Assembly: GCF_032118995.1 (NCBI RefSeq)
Contig: NC_092649.1
Coordinates: forward strand, 26,161,927-26,225,926
Origin: Asterias amurensis
Lineage: Eukaryota > Echinodermata > Asteroidea > Forcipulatida > Asteriidae
Length of the DNA: 64,000 nt
Reading direction: 5' to 3'
Shown: positions 47,820 through 59,543 of the stretch, one piece after another
Position numbering within the stretch: the first letter of the stretch is position 1
Layout: the number at the start of each line of letters is the position of its first letter
The notes under the pieces: model-generated
Seen by the model: the letters and a program-made list of their open reading frames with translations, nothing else
What the model was told of the DNA's origin: nothing
The model's database searches: none
Position numbers and translations under genes: made by a program

Positions 47820-50800
47820 CAACATGCTAAAACTAAAAGTAAAAACCTACCTGCAATGTAGTTACGATTTTACTCAGGCTTTCCAATCAATACTCACCCG
47901 AAGTGGTGGTTGTACCACTAACAATCCTAAATGTATGTGCATGTAGTTGAATACTCGGGTACTTTTAAGTGTTTTTGTAACAGATGGGTTCAGTTATGAT
48001 TTGTCACACTGTCATAAAAGTGAAAACACGTGCAATACCGTGCAATCTCCCAACACCGGCTAATCACAACATGGACTATTGAGGGCGCCATAACGGTTTA
48101 ACGGTGCCGCCACGTGGGCATTACATAAATAAACAGGAAATAAACTCCCGATTTAATTAAACGATAATTAAAAAATACTCAACAAATCGTGTAAACCTCT
48201 GAAAAACAACCAGACTTATTTTCGGACAACTAAACTTCCGAATTCTATCAATTTTCGTCAGGTCAGCCATTTGGAATTTTTGCAAGCGACCTCAGAAAAA
48301 AATGAACTTTTTCACATGCCGACTTCATGCTGCCGGTTTTAATTTCTGCATAATTCCAAAGCAAATAAATAGCAACTGAAAGCTATAAATTTATCAAAGC
48401 TCCTCCAAAGTGGAAACCAAGAGCCACATCTTCTAATAGATTTATATGAACAATAATTACCTGGCCCCAAAAATAATATAGTTCAAAGCCTTTCCCTAGT
48501 ACAAAAGGGGTGTTTTTCTTCCATCATTTTCTTGCAACTTCAAAGACCAATTAAGCCCAGTTAATTTTCACATGCTGCTTACTTCATGGATGTTGGGATA
48601 CCAAGTACCATACAGAATGAAAATGAATGAAGTGACAATGCAAATCCATGGTGAACCCACAAACTGTCTGCCTATTACCTCTGAAATATGCTCACACTTT
48701 AACAGCGCTATAAAATTTGCCCATGGATGAACAAAATCAACTCTGGAGAGAAAAACGAAGAAGTGTAAAGTAGAAAAAGTACGAGCTTATTTTTATTTTC
48801 AACCAAATACAATATCTGCGACAATCTGAAGACTATGTCAGCAGTGACACTTAAGCAAGACACTTGACCATTGCTTCGTGCTTCGGATGGGACATAAAGC
48901 CTTTGGTCCCATGTGTTGTGTAACTCATGTAAAAGAACCCAGTGCACTTATCGAAAAGAGAAGGGGTTCGCCCCGGTGTTCCTGGCTGTGGCTGCTTAAT
49001 GCGCCGTAGCACCAAAGATGCTGATTATTCATCACTTCAATAACCTATCTTTCTGAAAGTTGTAAGGTGTACATAATACGGTCTCAGAATTCATCACTTC
49101 AATAACCTATCTTTCTGAAAGTTTGTATACACTCAGCGCCTTGAGTACCTTATTGATAGATACCTGCGCTATCTAAGACTTTGATATTATTATTATGTCA
49201 CAGGAAGCATTTGTCCGGTGCTAATTCAAGGCAATCCCCAATAAGAGGAAACAAACCACACACATAAATTTGTATGAAGTTTTCCTTCTACGATACTTCT
49301 AATTTGTTACTACATGTATACTCGGCAGTTTCCATAATTCAGGACATAAGGGGCAATTATAATCAAGTCTTGCTCAATGATAGCCTACATGTGCCGGGCC
49401 GAGATTAACAACTGACTTCAATGTGAAAAACAAAGTTAAAACATTGCAAAAGGCACAACAGCAAAAGCACAGGGCACCAAGGCAATTGCTGTGGGTTAGT
49501 TCGAGGTCTGTGAATTCGGTGTGCACAAGACTGTCCGTCCACAACACGCTTCTTGGGGATCGTATGACACTGGCAAGACACTTTGCTCCTAAGCCACCAA
49601 AGTGTTCCTTTTTTTCAGCAGCGCAATTGCTGCAAACGTACTTCAAATTATAGTGTTATGTTCTGAACCGTCATATTCCATATTGGGATCGGGTAAATAC
49701 ATGTAAATACAAATGTAGCTGGGCTTGTAAACATATGAATTATAGTACACACAAACCTATCTTCAATTAATGTATGAAAACATTTCCTAGTGCCCACCCG
49801 CACACAAAGGTTGCATCTGGAAAAAAAATACCCCCCAAGTTGCAATGTACATGTACACAAAAACCTGATGGTACCATACCTTGGTTTTTTTTTGTCTTCG
49901 TTTTTTGTTTTCTCTCTTAGTCTTTTTCTTTTCAATTTTATTTTGTGGCCACTCTAGTAGTGGCCCACTGTATCATGATTAAAGTCAAATTCAAATGTTT
50001 GATGCACTCATAATACTCCACTATAGTCCTGGTGAATGTGAGTTTTTAACTTCGTGTTAAAATGGTGTCAATTGCTGTTGTGTTTGACACTCTTTCAGTG
50101 CGAAATTTGTATACTCCGCACAGTAATTTTGGCAGTTAATGGTTGTATGGCTTCTGACTGACTACAATAAATATTGTCGTCTAGTTAATGAATCATAATT
50201 TCTTGATTTTTGTAATTCATAATCATGGACGTTAAACCAATGTTTGTATGAGAGAGATTGGCTGTTGCCCGCTTGGTGTTTATAGGGGGAGTTTTCAGAG
50301 TTCCCTTGCAGATTGGAAGATCATTCAAACAAACAAACAAACAAACAAACTGGCACCCCCATCAAACATACTGACAGAATAGGAAGACCACCAAATTAGG
50401 GCTAGACAGCTCAGTTGGTAGAACACCGGCACAAACCAGAGGTCGAAGAACAAGTGGTGTTGTTTTTTTGGTCAACCCTAATTTAATGAGCTTTTTTGAA
50501 CAGTACTCATACTATTTCAAAATAATTATCAGAAAGCTTTTTACCATCTCCCTAACTGTTTCAGTTATACCTCCAATCACTTCACCCTCAGCTTCCACCA
50601 GCTTATGTTTTGAACTCATTGGGTGAAACAAAGATGCACACTTCTATGGGTCCACCCTGGTCAAAGTATGCATGAGACTTACACAGCCTACTGTAGTGTA
50701 ACACATGGCAGAACACTTGACGTCCCAGTACAAGCTCCCGTTGACATTGATGTTGTTAAAAAACATCACCGCATAAAATCTCAAAATGCACACTACTTAT

Positions 50801-50845
50801 ATCATAATCCAATTGATTGCATTATTTGTCACACTGATTATGTCT
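47820..50845. other. Spacer between KLHDC8-like gene and QNG1
   Basis: The left part may hold the QNG1 leader exon (donors GTGAGT at 47897 and GTAGGT near 47850) and promoter. A SINE is listed at 48835. A fragment of the TTAA family is at about 48505-48605. The (AAAC)n run is at 50329-50351 and a tRNA-like head is at 50400-50460. No other gene recognised. Confidence 0.45.
48835..49200 (+). mobile_element. SINE or SINE-like element with ATT-rich tail
   Basis: 'CTTAAGCAAGACACTTGACC', 'GGATGGGACATAAAGCC' and 'AAAGAACCCAGTGCAC' are words of a widespread animal SINE body. The tail is 'GCGCTATCTAAGACTTTGAT' then TATTATTATT. Inside, 'TTCATCACTTCAATAACC' plus about 25 nt is duplicated (49028 and 49089). 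Confidence 0.6.
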
Positions 50846-53800
50846 TCAGCGCTTCTTGCCAGCGTTTCTCTTAGTGTTCTGCGTCTGACTTGCCCCCTGG
50901 TCTTTCACACTAAGGACGTCTGCCGCTAACGTCAGACCGTTCGGGGTCATACCACCCATGATGTAGAGCTTCCCGTCCAGCACGGCACTTGTTGAGGAGC
51001 TTCTTGAGGTTGGGCTCGGGGGAAGAGAGGTCCAGGTCTTGGTCTCTGGGTCTAAAACCTCTCCGATCCGATGAGGTTCCTTTGAGTGTCCTGAATGGAG
51101 ATGAAAGTAAAGGATTGTGAGACTGCGTCATGGCTTCAGAGCTTAAAAGCATTGGAGTGCATTTCACAAAGAGTTAAAGGCAGTGGACACTATTGGTAAT
51201 TGTCAAAGACGAGTCTTCACAGTCGGTATATCTCAACATATGCATAAAATAACTAACCTGTGAAAATTTGAGCTCAATCGGTCATCGAAGTTGCGAGATA
51301 GCAATGAAAGAAAAAAACACCCTTGTCACACGAAGTTGTATGCGTTTACATGGTTGATTTCGAGACCTCAAGCTCTATATCTGAGGTCTCAAAATCAAAT
51401 TCGTGGAAAATTACTTCTTTCTCAAAAACTATGGCACTTCAGAGGGAGCCGTTTCGCACAATGTTTTATACCATCAACCTCTCTCCATTACTCGTTACCA
51501 AGAGAGGTTTTATGCTAATAATTATTTTGAGTAATTACCAATAGTGTTCACTGCCTTTAAGACTAGTCGTATCTCTTACTTATCTTAACTACATTGTAAT
51601 AGCACTTGCCTGAAGTTTTTAATAGTTCTGAGTTAGGACAAGTCGACCCCCTGGACACCAGATGCCTAAAAAGGGCTTCAGTCTTTGTAATATTTGAGTG
51701 AGAAATTACCACTTTCTAAAAAACTTTGTTACTTCAGAGGGAGCTGTTTTTCACATTTTTAAATATTATTAACAGCTCTGACTGCTTGTTACCAAATAAG
51801 TTTTGTTTATTATTATTATTTTGAGTTATTACCAATAGTGTCCAGTGCGTTAAATCCAGAAAGTATTTTTCATTATTTCATCAATCATTATTTAAGTTGT
51901 AGGGAAAAATTGAGGGTGGGGCGCAATCACTCACCCATGCCGCCTAGTACGACCAGCTTGCCACCAATAACAGCTGCATTGAAGTCACCTCGTTCATACT
52001 GCATTGGCTCAATTTCAGTCCATTCATCTAAAAAATATGAATGCAAAACACAAATAATTTAATCTTCACAGTTGTGTGCTTTCAGATGCTTGATTTCCGG
52101 ACCTCAAAATCTAATTATGAAGTCTTGAAATCAACTTCGTGGGAAATTACTTTTTTCGAAAATTATGCTACTTCAGAGGGAGGCGTTTTTCACAATGTTT
52201 TAAACTATCAACAGCTTTATATTGCTTATTTCCAAAAAAGTTTTTATGCTAACACTTATTTTGAGTAATTAATACCAATAGTGTCCAGTGCCTTTAAGTT
52301 GTTGAGTCAGGTTTTCTAATTGCTATCTCTATGACATAAGGGCATATTCCTGATAAACTAACCTTTCTCAATGTCATATTCCTCCACGACTTTGAAGAAG
52401 CCATCCTTGGGGTTCTCTTTCAGTCCTCCAATGCAGTAGATATGTCTATCAGTTGCCACTGCACATGGAAAGACCCGCTTGGTTGGGATGGGTTGAAGTG
52501 ACGTCCACTTCCTCTCAACGATGTCCAATACCTCCACTGCTGGACAGACTATTTTGGCGATTCTCCCTCCTGTAAATAACAAGTTAAAGGCAGTGGACAC
52601 TATTGGTAATTACTCAAAATAATTATTAGAATAAAACTTTACTTGGTAACGAGTAATGGGGAGAGGTTGATGGTATAAAACATTGTGAAAAACGGCTCCC
52701 TCTGAAGTGCTTAAGTTTTCGAGAAAGAAGTGATTTTCCACGAATTTGATTTCAAGACCTCAGATTTAGAATTTGAGGTCTCGAAATCAACCATCTAAAC
52801 GCACCCAACTTCGTGTGACAAGGGTGTTTTTTCTTTCATTATTATCTCGCAACTTTGACGACCAATTGAGCTTAAATTTTCACAGTTATTTTATGCATTT
52901 GTTGAGAGACACCAAGTGTGAAGACTGGTCTTTGACAACTACCAGTAGTGTCCACTGTCTTAAATCAAAATTATATTTGTTGGTTCAAAAAGACTTAAAG
53001 ATATACCACCCACCTACTAGGTACAACTTGTCGCCCTTAAGGAATGTTCCTGCTGCATATCTTGGTGTGGGTAGATCAGGTAAACTCAGCCAGATGTTTT
53101 TCTCTGCGTCAAGAACAGCACACCTCTCACAAGGCGTGGAGTCTGGCTTCATACCTCCCGCTACCAAGATCTTGCCATCTAGGGGAAACAAAATAATAAC
53201 AAGGCATTTGCAAATCTCATTTTTAAGTAGTATTGAAGCTTTACATGGTGTCGGGAAGTAACAACTGAGGTTTACTGTACATCTAACAACTATTAAATAC
53301 GATCTTGTTTGAAATGTTGAGATTGGGGACAGTGTTATAGCCACGGTGGGCAGTGTTTGGTGGGGGCTGGGCCTGACCAGGATTTTGAGCAAAAATACAC
53401 TGTGCCGCCCAGCACAGATTTCAAAATATTATCCACTGTTCATTAATCTGAGACACACAAAGGAATATCAAATGCACAGAGAAAGAACACAGTCAAAAGG
53501 CCATTCAACAATTATAGCATGGTCCAATAACACAGTTTGGAAACCTGGCCCAGTTCAACGACCATTTGAATACGATCTTGTTTGAAGTGTTGAGATTGGG
53601 GACAGTGTTGTAGCCACGGTGGGCGGTGTTTGGTGGGGGCTGGGCCTGACCAGGACTCATATTTTTTGCCCAGCACTTTGAGCAAAAATACACTGTGCCG
53701 CCCAGCACAGATTTCAAAATATTATCCTGGTGCATTAATCTGAGACACACAAAGGAGTATCAAATGAACTGAGAAAGAACACAGTCAAAAGGCCATTCAA

Positions 53801-54427
53801 CGATTGCATGGCATGGCCCAATAACACAGACAGTTTGGAAACCTGGCACAGTTCAGCAATAAGGGCCCCATAATTAAACATGGATTATTTTGTTGATCCG
53901 CTCGCCCTTATTGGACTTATATGACCAGGGAGCATGGAGGCAATCGCCTTCGTCGAAGTATCAGGCCAGCAATATTGCCAGTTGAAAAGAAAGAAGAAAA
54001 AACGGAAAAAACACTATTTAAAAATGTGCTTACTGTGCACGACTGCAGAGAGACCCTGTATCCGATCAGCTAGAGGTTTAATGTCTTTATTCCACTGTCC
54101 TTTCTTATTGCTCACATCGAATGATTCCACAGCATCTGTGGGAAAAGCATCCACCCCAACGCCGCCGATTGCAAATATCGTTGTCCCCACGGCAACCAGG
54201 CTGGTCCCCGCCCTCCCCGTGGGGATGTTACATAGACGAGACCATTTCTTGTTCTTTGGGTTGAAACAGTGGAAGTCGTCCGTTCCTTTGCCTTGTGAAT
54301 CTGACCCTCCAACGATGTAGAGTTGACCGTCGACTGCTATGGCGGACAGGAAGACACGTTTATTCAGGAGGTTTGTGATGGTCTCCCATCTGTAGCCAGA
54401 CTCAGCTCCAGGTTGGGCCGTTGCCAT
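50846..54427 (-). CDS. KLHDC8: Kelch domain-containing protein 8 (KLHDC8A/B-like)
   Basis: Five coding exons, all joined in phase 1, give 367 residues: 54034-54427, 53014-53178, 52363-52569, 51935-52027 and 50846-51090. The protein is almost entirely a kelch beta-propeller. Blades are marked by 'QLYIVGGSD', 'TIFAIGGVG', 'KILVAGGMK', 'KLYLVGGR', 'HIYCIGGLK', 'KLVVLGGMG' and 'KLYIMGGMT', with the usual W-x-x-L spacing after each. No BTB or BACK domain precedes it. Length, order and the 'WVSLxxxPTPRYAA' type blade ('WLSLPDLPTPRYAAGT') match vertebrate KLHDC8A/B (about 350 residues). The C-terminus adds a short basic tail ('NTKRNAGKKR'). KLHDC8B has been linked to cytokinesis; the role of this copy is unknown. 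All four introns carry TTAA-type MITEs or other repeats. Whether it is 8A or 8B cannot be told by eye. Confidence 0.9.
51152..51655. mobile_element. Foldback element interrupted by a TTAA-type MITE
   Basis: 'GTGCATTTCACAAAGAG' (51154-51170) and 'AAGACTAGTCGTATCTCTTA' onward (51559-51650) are the two parts of a 'TTTCACAAAGAGTTA' element. Between them lies a complete TTAA-type MITE (about 51171-51560, reverse orientation), from 'TTAAAGGCAGTGGACACTAT' to 'CACTGCCTTTAA'. Confidence 0.8.
51640..51856. mobile_element. TTAA-type foldback MITE, half copy
   Basis: Only the right half is present ('TTCAGAGGGAGCTGTTTTTC' to 'AATAGTGTCCAGTGCGTTAA'). Confidence 0.65.
52055..52301. mobile_element. TTAA-type foldback MITE, partial
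   Basis: 'CACAGTTGTGTGCTTTCAGA' to 'AATAGTGTCCAGTGCCTTTA'. The left end is missing and it starts about 30 bp from a KLHDC8 exon. Confidence 0.7.
52585..52965. mobile_element. TTAA-type foldback MITE, full length
   Basis: 'GTTAAAGGCAGTGGACACTA' at the left and 'AGTAGTGTCCACTGTCTTAA' at the right. It lies 15 bp from the start of KLHDC8 exon 3. Confidence 0.85.
53298..53856. repeat. Tandem duplication of ~275 bp in KLHDC8 intron 1
   Basis: Copies 53298-53570 and 53571-53856 both start 'TACGATCTTGTTTGAA' and share 'GTGGGC(A/G)GTGTTTGGTGGG' and 'CACAGTCAAAAGGCCATTCA'. They differ by small indels and a few percent of substitutions. Confidence 0.9.
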
Positions 54428-54654
54428 ATTTTTTATTCCTCACCAAAATAGTTTTTTAAATATTATTGATAGCCCTGAAACAGGAAGAACATAAAAATAT
54501 AAGTTATACAGCATTCTCATTGACTGAATGAAAGCAGACATGAACTTCACACTGTAATCTAACATTTTATAATAACATTACCTTTATTCAAACAAAGTTA
54601 CTGCAGCAGCACTAACTGAAATCTGAAAAGTGAAGGCCCAAAATCAGTCAAACT

Positions 54655-54695
54655 GAATGTCAGTGTCACTGTCACTGTCACTGTCAGTGTCAAGT
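54655..54695. repeat. TGTCAG/TGTCAC short tandem repeat
   Basis: Six to seven hexamer units. A similar run is at 32927-32956. Confidence 0.8.
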
Positions 54696-55355
54696 TACTG
54701 TGCCCTTTTTAGATTAGGCTTTTTGGCAAATTGAAAGTTCAAGAGACCTTTTAACAAAAGGGGGGGGCTGCATGTAAATTTAAAAAAAATACAAACACAG
54801 CCACACCCAATCACAAGACAAAGCCTAGCTCCATGAATTAGTCCAATCCACTCTGTAGGATACGGAGTGGGTTGAACCAATTTGTGGGGCCACCCATCAC
54901 ACTCACAGATAGCCAGTACAGTTGAGTTGGCACAGGAACAACTGATAGTATACAGCAGGGATTACACTTACACTTACACATGTACTTACAGGCCCGGCCT
55001 AATCACTGACAAAAAATGTGCGACAGTGCGAGTATACTCCAGAGGAGGTTTCTGCACAATACATAAAGATGATGGTGATGATGACATAACTAACAGTGAT
55101 AACACTAAGCCTAAGTCACATTCAGATTCACAATCCAACAATCTAAACTCTATCAAAATACATCACACACAAAGACACAGCCAACTGGATGGAAGGAATG
55201 AACGACGAGGTAGAAACAAAAACCGACAGTAAATAATATTATCATAAAAATTAATATAACTTAAGTAACACACTTTGTCAGAAACTCTTATTATAATTCC
55301 ACACCATAAAACTTATCAGTATATTGTTATTATACAAAAAATAGTCTTGCCTTAC

Positions 55356-55442
55356 CTTGTATTTGTGTAGCAGTTGTGTAGTTTTTTCACAGTCAATACA
55401 TTCCGCGACACAAAAACTGGGCGCTGCCATGGGATTCTTCAT
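55356..55442 (-). other. Probable 5' leader exon of the KLHDC8-like gene, with an upstream ORF
   Basis: The exon carrying the KLHDC8 start has a good acceptor (TTTCAG) near 54473, so a leader exon is expected upstream. A strong donor ACAAG|GTAAGG with exon edge 55356 fits. The exon contains an ATG at 55442 opening 29 codons (with a second ATG at 55430) that run into the donor. Joined to the next exon, the frame ends after three codons, well before the kelch start, so it would act as a short upstream ORF. It could also be the first exon of an unrecognised transcript. The upstream limit is not known. Confidence 0.35.
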
Positions 55443-55608
55443 ATAGTCTGGTATCGACTTTACTTGTCATGTATCTGTAAACAAACGGGCCTGGGTATCA
55501 GACATTCCGAAAGCTCTCTTGAAGAGCGCCCTCTGTAGTTTAAGATTATAAGCAAAAGTTCCGCAGCGGGTCCTCAAAGAAAGTCTGTGTCCCCGGCGGA
55601 GATAACTG

Positions 55609-55630
55609 CCCCCCCCCCCCCCCCCCCCCC
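55609..55630. repeat. Poly-C run
   Basis: 22 consecutive C. Similar C or G runs are at 55826-55839, 59043-59052, 60087-60107 and 34570-34616. Confidence 0.9.
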
Positions 55631-56446
55631 TTATTCCAGAAATAAACATAGACCCAGGAGGTTGATAATGTAAAAAAAAAAAAAAGCGGTGGTTCTATCA
55701 TACGGAATTTGTTCACAGTTTGCCGTATAATCGGGGTATCTCATTGGGGTCTTGTCCCGGCCCCACGGACCGTCTGACCACACCCACAAGCTAAAAATCC
55801 CAGAGCTCGCCTGACGCCCCCAGCCCCCCCCCCCCCCAACTATCAAAAACATCTCTTGTCATTGTTGTCTGTCGTACACAAAGGACTTGGTTCGTTTTCT
55901 AAATTAAAAACCATAGTTACAGTCCGTTTGTAGGCTACATTTGTCAGTCACAAGTGAGTAGGCCTAGTCAATCGATGATGATGATTCTGTATCACGATGA
56001 TGCTCATCACACATCCAGTGGTGATACTAGGGTGAAACCGATTTGGTTACAAACTTCAACTTGAGCGCATGTCCGTACATAACAAATTAAACAAAAAATC
56101 AACGAATTATAAGAATTGCACTAAAAAAATCAAACAGACCGCGTATTTTTTATTATTATTGAATGGCCACGCAACAATAACTGTATAGGCCTACCGTTTT
56201 ATTGAAATAATTATTTTGTTCATGGAACAGCTCGCCACATACCGACACCAAACATGAAAACAAAACAAAAAACACAAAAATACTGAAGAAACAAAACGGG
56301 CAGAAAATAACTTTATACCATGATCAAATAGATAGAATGTTTTTTTTTGTAAGCTCCAATAGCAAAACGGTGCTTGCTTCTTATCGTTTTCATTTTACAA
56401 GTAGAAAAGTAAAAATGATTCGGCGATATCAACTTCTGGGATTGAA

Positions 56447-56692
56447 CAAAGACAAATATTAATTTACTAAAGCGCGGTTTGAACCAACGTCCTCCGAATT
56501 AACGTGCAGGCGCTCTACAACCAACCAAGGAGCAATTTTTACATGGCCCTGCTAGCTTTACCAATGAGCCTTAAGTTGACGATCTCCATATATTTTTGTC
56601 CATATTGTTTTATTTGTTCAGAGGGGTGTCAGTCAGAAGCCATGCAACCTGTATTACTGCCGTGTGGCCAGGGATCACACCAAGGGTTGATA
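56447..56692 (-). mobile_element. SINE-C forming the CFAP20 3'UTR
   Basis: Shares with 42000-42230 the start 'TTGAACAAAGACAAA', the tRNA-like head (minus-strand box-B from 'GGTTTGAACCAACG') and the 3' block 'GTCAGAAGCCATGCAACC' to 'GGCCAGGGATCACACC'. The last recognisable SINE bases are within about 10-20 bp of the CFAP20 stop codon. Confidence 0.7.
56609..56614 (-). promoter_or_regulatory. Candidate CFAP20 polyadenylation signal
   Basis: AATAAA on the minus strand, about 85 nt after the CFAP20 stop codon and inside SINE-derived sequence. Another AATAAA overlaps the stop codon itself (56699-56704), but it would leave almost no 3'UTR. Confidence 0.45.
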
Positions 56693-56699
56693 CCCGAGT

Positions 56700-59543
56700 T
56701 TATTTTGGAGTGCCTTTGCAGGCAGGTAGATAGAGCTTGAACTCTTTGGGCAGTTCGTCCTCAGAATACAGCCGGTCTGTGAAATACACACGGCGAGTTC
56801 GACAGTTGGCATGGATCTATACAGAAAAAATGCAAAACAGTGTGAACAAATGAATTAATAACTTTACAATCAACAATGCGAGTTTATAGCTGGATTCCGA
56901 AGTTATGGGATGCAATCCACAAACTTAAATGCAATTGGTATTTAAATGGTAATTACTCCAAAACTGAATGACCGCTCTCAAATTTTTGACTGAAATTCAC
57001 TCCAATCAGACGAAACTATTGTGACAAAATCATAATGTAGGTTATGGTGTACGATATATAGTGAATTTCTAAAACATTAAGAGAAAACTCCATCGGTAAG
57101 AAAAGATCCGAAGCACTGCAGATTGATAATAGTCAACAATATTTTGAGAAGGGGAGGCATCCAAAAACATTTCAATTTGAGAGACGTTTCTGCATGAAAC
57201 GTTTCTCCGAATGTGCATTCTTCCGCGTTGACATAGGCCTTAAACCTTGCAAAAGGCTACCATCACTCCTTGAAATGAAACATTGATTAAAAATACAGAC
57301 AATAATTATTTTGTGCTCACCTGTACTCTAAGGGTCTCTTTGTAGTTCGTGCCGTATGCCCGCTTGGTAAAGTCTGATAAGTTAAACTGCATGAAAAAAG
57401 AGAGTAAACAATGGTACATTATAGGTTTAGTGGAAATTATTCATGATTACCCTTTGACTTGTCACCATCAATTATTCCCATGTCGCACTAAGTAAGTCGC
57501 AATGATGAATAATTATAAACACTCAATGTTTTCTTGTACAAGTCATCACTTGCAGGCAATCGAGTTTTTATAATTAAAAGAAAATCACTCAGTTAAAGGG
57601 AAGGTACACGTTTGGTAATTACTCAAAACAAATATTAACTTAATAACTGACTTGGTAAAGAGCATTGGAGAGCTGTTGATAGTATAAAACATTGTGGGAA
57701 ACGAATCCCTCTGAAGTAACGTAGTTTTTGAGAAAGAGTCTTTTATTCTTATCTGAAAGCATACAAATTCGTCCAACAAGGGTGTTTTTTCTTTCACCAT
57801 TTTCGCGCAACTTCGATGATAAATTTTGAGCCCAAATTTTCACAGGCTTGTTATTTTATGGTTATGATGGGATACACCAAGTGAGAAGACTGGTCTTTGA
57901 CAATTACAAACCGTGCACCTTCCCTTTAAGGCTTAGAGTAGTTCCATACAGGCTCAAGGCCTTTCTAGCCTCAGTGTTTTCGTTGTTTTTATTCGTGCAC
58001 GTGCTTTTGCTTGGTAATTTTAAAAACACTTCATAAGTGCGGGAGTAACCCCAAGAGTTATACAAATCATTGGAATGGTCCAGTCTTGGCTATAAAGGAC
58101 ACTTTCCTCCGGCACATTGCACTTTTGGAAAACAAAACAAAATCTGCCATGACTTAGTTTGGGTTTTAAATTTCAACTATATAGTCCTCTCATAATGCTT
58201 GTTATAGTGTGATTTCAAGACAAGCCCTACTGTGTTGCTCTCTTCAAACCAACCTGAATCTGGTTCCATCCTTTATCCAACCTCATAGGCATGGTACAGA
58301 CGAATGGTTTAACCCTAGTCATACTCTGGTAATTGCTGGCCCGGAATCGTCTCTTCACGTTGTTATCATCCAGCACTTGCACCTCGAATGTGAAATATTT
58401 CTTGAGATTTTTGATGATCATCACCAAAAATGGCAGTTTGATACCTAGGGTCTTCTTGGGGTCACTCGGGCATGTGATGTACGTTGTGCAGACGTTTGTG
58501 CCCACGATTTCAATGACGTATGACTGAATGTCGTTGTCTGTCACTCTTTCCACGTGGCCGTTCTTGACCTGCAAAAACAGAAAAAGACAATTTGCATATA
58601 ACAGTCGTATACCTGCTCAATGTTGTTGGTTGCCACAATCAAAATAAGCCAAATAAGTCAAATAATTAATTCAAAACTTCCTACCGAACTGACAAGGCTT
58701 TGCGTAGTATAATACGGGTGCATGTGTTTATTTAACACTAGAGAAAAGGATTGAATTTACTCTGTCAAAATACAACGGTATTAAGCTACTCCCCCTTAAA
58801 TGTAACTTTCTAGGGTAATGTCGAGAGTGCCAAAATGCAGAGACAAAATGAATGATAGTACAAAAGGCCTTCAAATTAAAGCGCTGCTTTGGCCTGTAAA
58901 CCCAGAAGAAAACAAAATGATCTGCGTAAGGGACAGTTGTTTTCTACCGGCCATTTATAGTACAAATAAAATATAGCCCTTGGCCTAAAAAAAACCCAAA
59001 AAACAAAACATGCTCACCAACTACTATCATTACAACTCGTAACCCCCCCCCTCCCCCCGTTTCAACCTACAAACTCCTTATGTAGCTCGAACCATTGCAA
59101 AAAGTACTTGTTAATATTCGCCTGAAACTAACTCGCATAATTGTACTGGAAAAGATGACAGGATTTAATTTCATTTTTATTATTTTTAATGAATAGAATT
59201 CGCCTCACGGATGAGTGAGTAGACTAATAAGCATGATGGAACAGGTCGATCAGCCGACCATGATTACTGCAGAAAGGTTGCCATAGCAACGTGTCCAAAA
59301 ATATTAATAATCATAATTACAGTAAAATGGCTCAACGGTAGACAGGGAGATAACAATTCTGTCATGGCAACGGTAAACTGTCAAATCATGACGTGAACAT
59401 CTTCCTGGTAAAAAAACACTATACAATTTAAAATAAAAATTATAATGAGCACAGCTTACCTCCTTGCTCCAGATCTGCAGAGGTTTACTTCCGATTCCGT
59501 ACAGTATTGACAAAAAACCACCTTGAAACGAGTCTTTAAACAT
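56700..59543 (-). CDS. CFAP20: Cilia- and flagella-associated protein 20
   Basis: Four exons in phase 0 give 193 residues, the same length as the human protein: 59460-59543, 58254-58568, 57321-57386 and 56700-56816. The sequence is extremely conserved: '[16 protein letters not shown]', '[20 protein letters not shown]', '[20 protein letters not shown]', '[14 protein letters not shown]', '[13 protein letters not shown]', '[16 protein letters not shown]' and '[21 protein letters not shown]'. The start is placed at 'MFKDSFQ' (59543) because that matches the family; an in-frame ATG seven codons upstream (59564) would add 'MSSSETN'. CFAP20 is a structural protein of the axonemal doublet inner junction and of centrioles, needed for ciliary waveform and length. 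An X-box in the first intron fits a ciliary gene. The C-terminus 'ACKGTPK' differs from vertebrates and sits next to a SINE. Confidence 0.97.
57595..57931. mobile_element. TTAA-type foldback MITE, subfamily 2
   Basis: 'TTAAAGGGAAGGTACACGTT' at the left and 'CCGTGCACCTTCCCTTTAA' at the right. It lies in CFAP20 intron 2. The TTAA flanks are intact. Confidence 0.85.
59277..59290 (+). promoter_or_regulatory. RFX X-box in CFAP20 intron 1
   Basis: The 14-mer GTTGCCATAGCAAC is a perfect match to the RFX-factor X-box (GTNRCC, short spacer, RGYAAC). It lies 170 bp inside the first intron and about 250 bp from the CFAP20 start codon. A second half-site (GTCATGGCAAC) is at 59361-59371. RFX factors are known activators of ciliary genes; control of CFAP20 here is inferred. 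Confidence 0.6.

Noticed and set aside
50623-50874. 83-codon plus-strand ORF beginning 'MKQRCTLLW'
   Set aside because: It lies antisense to the KLHDC8 last exon and its 3'UTR. It has no recognisable domain and no splice context.
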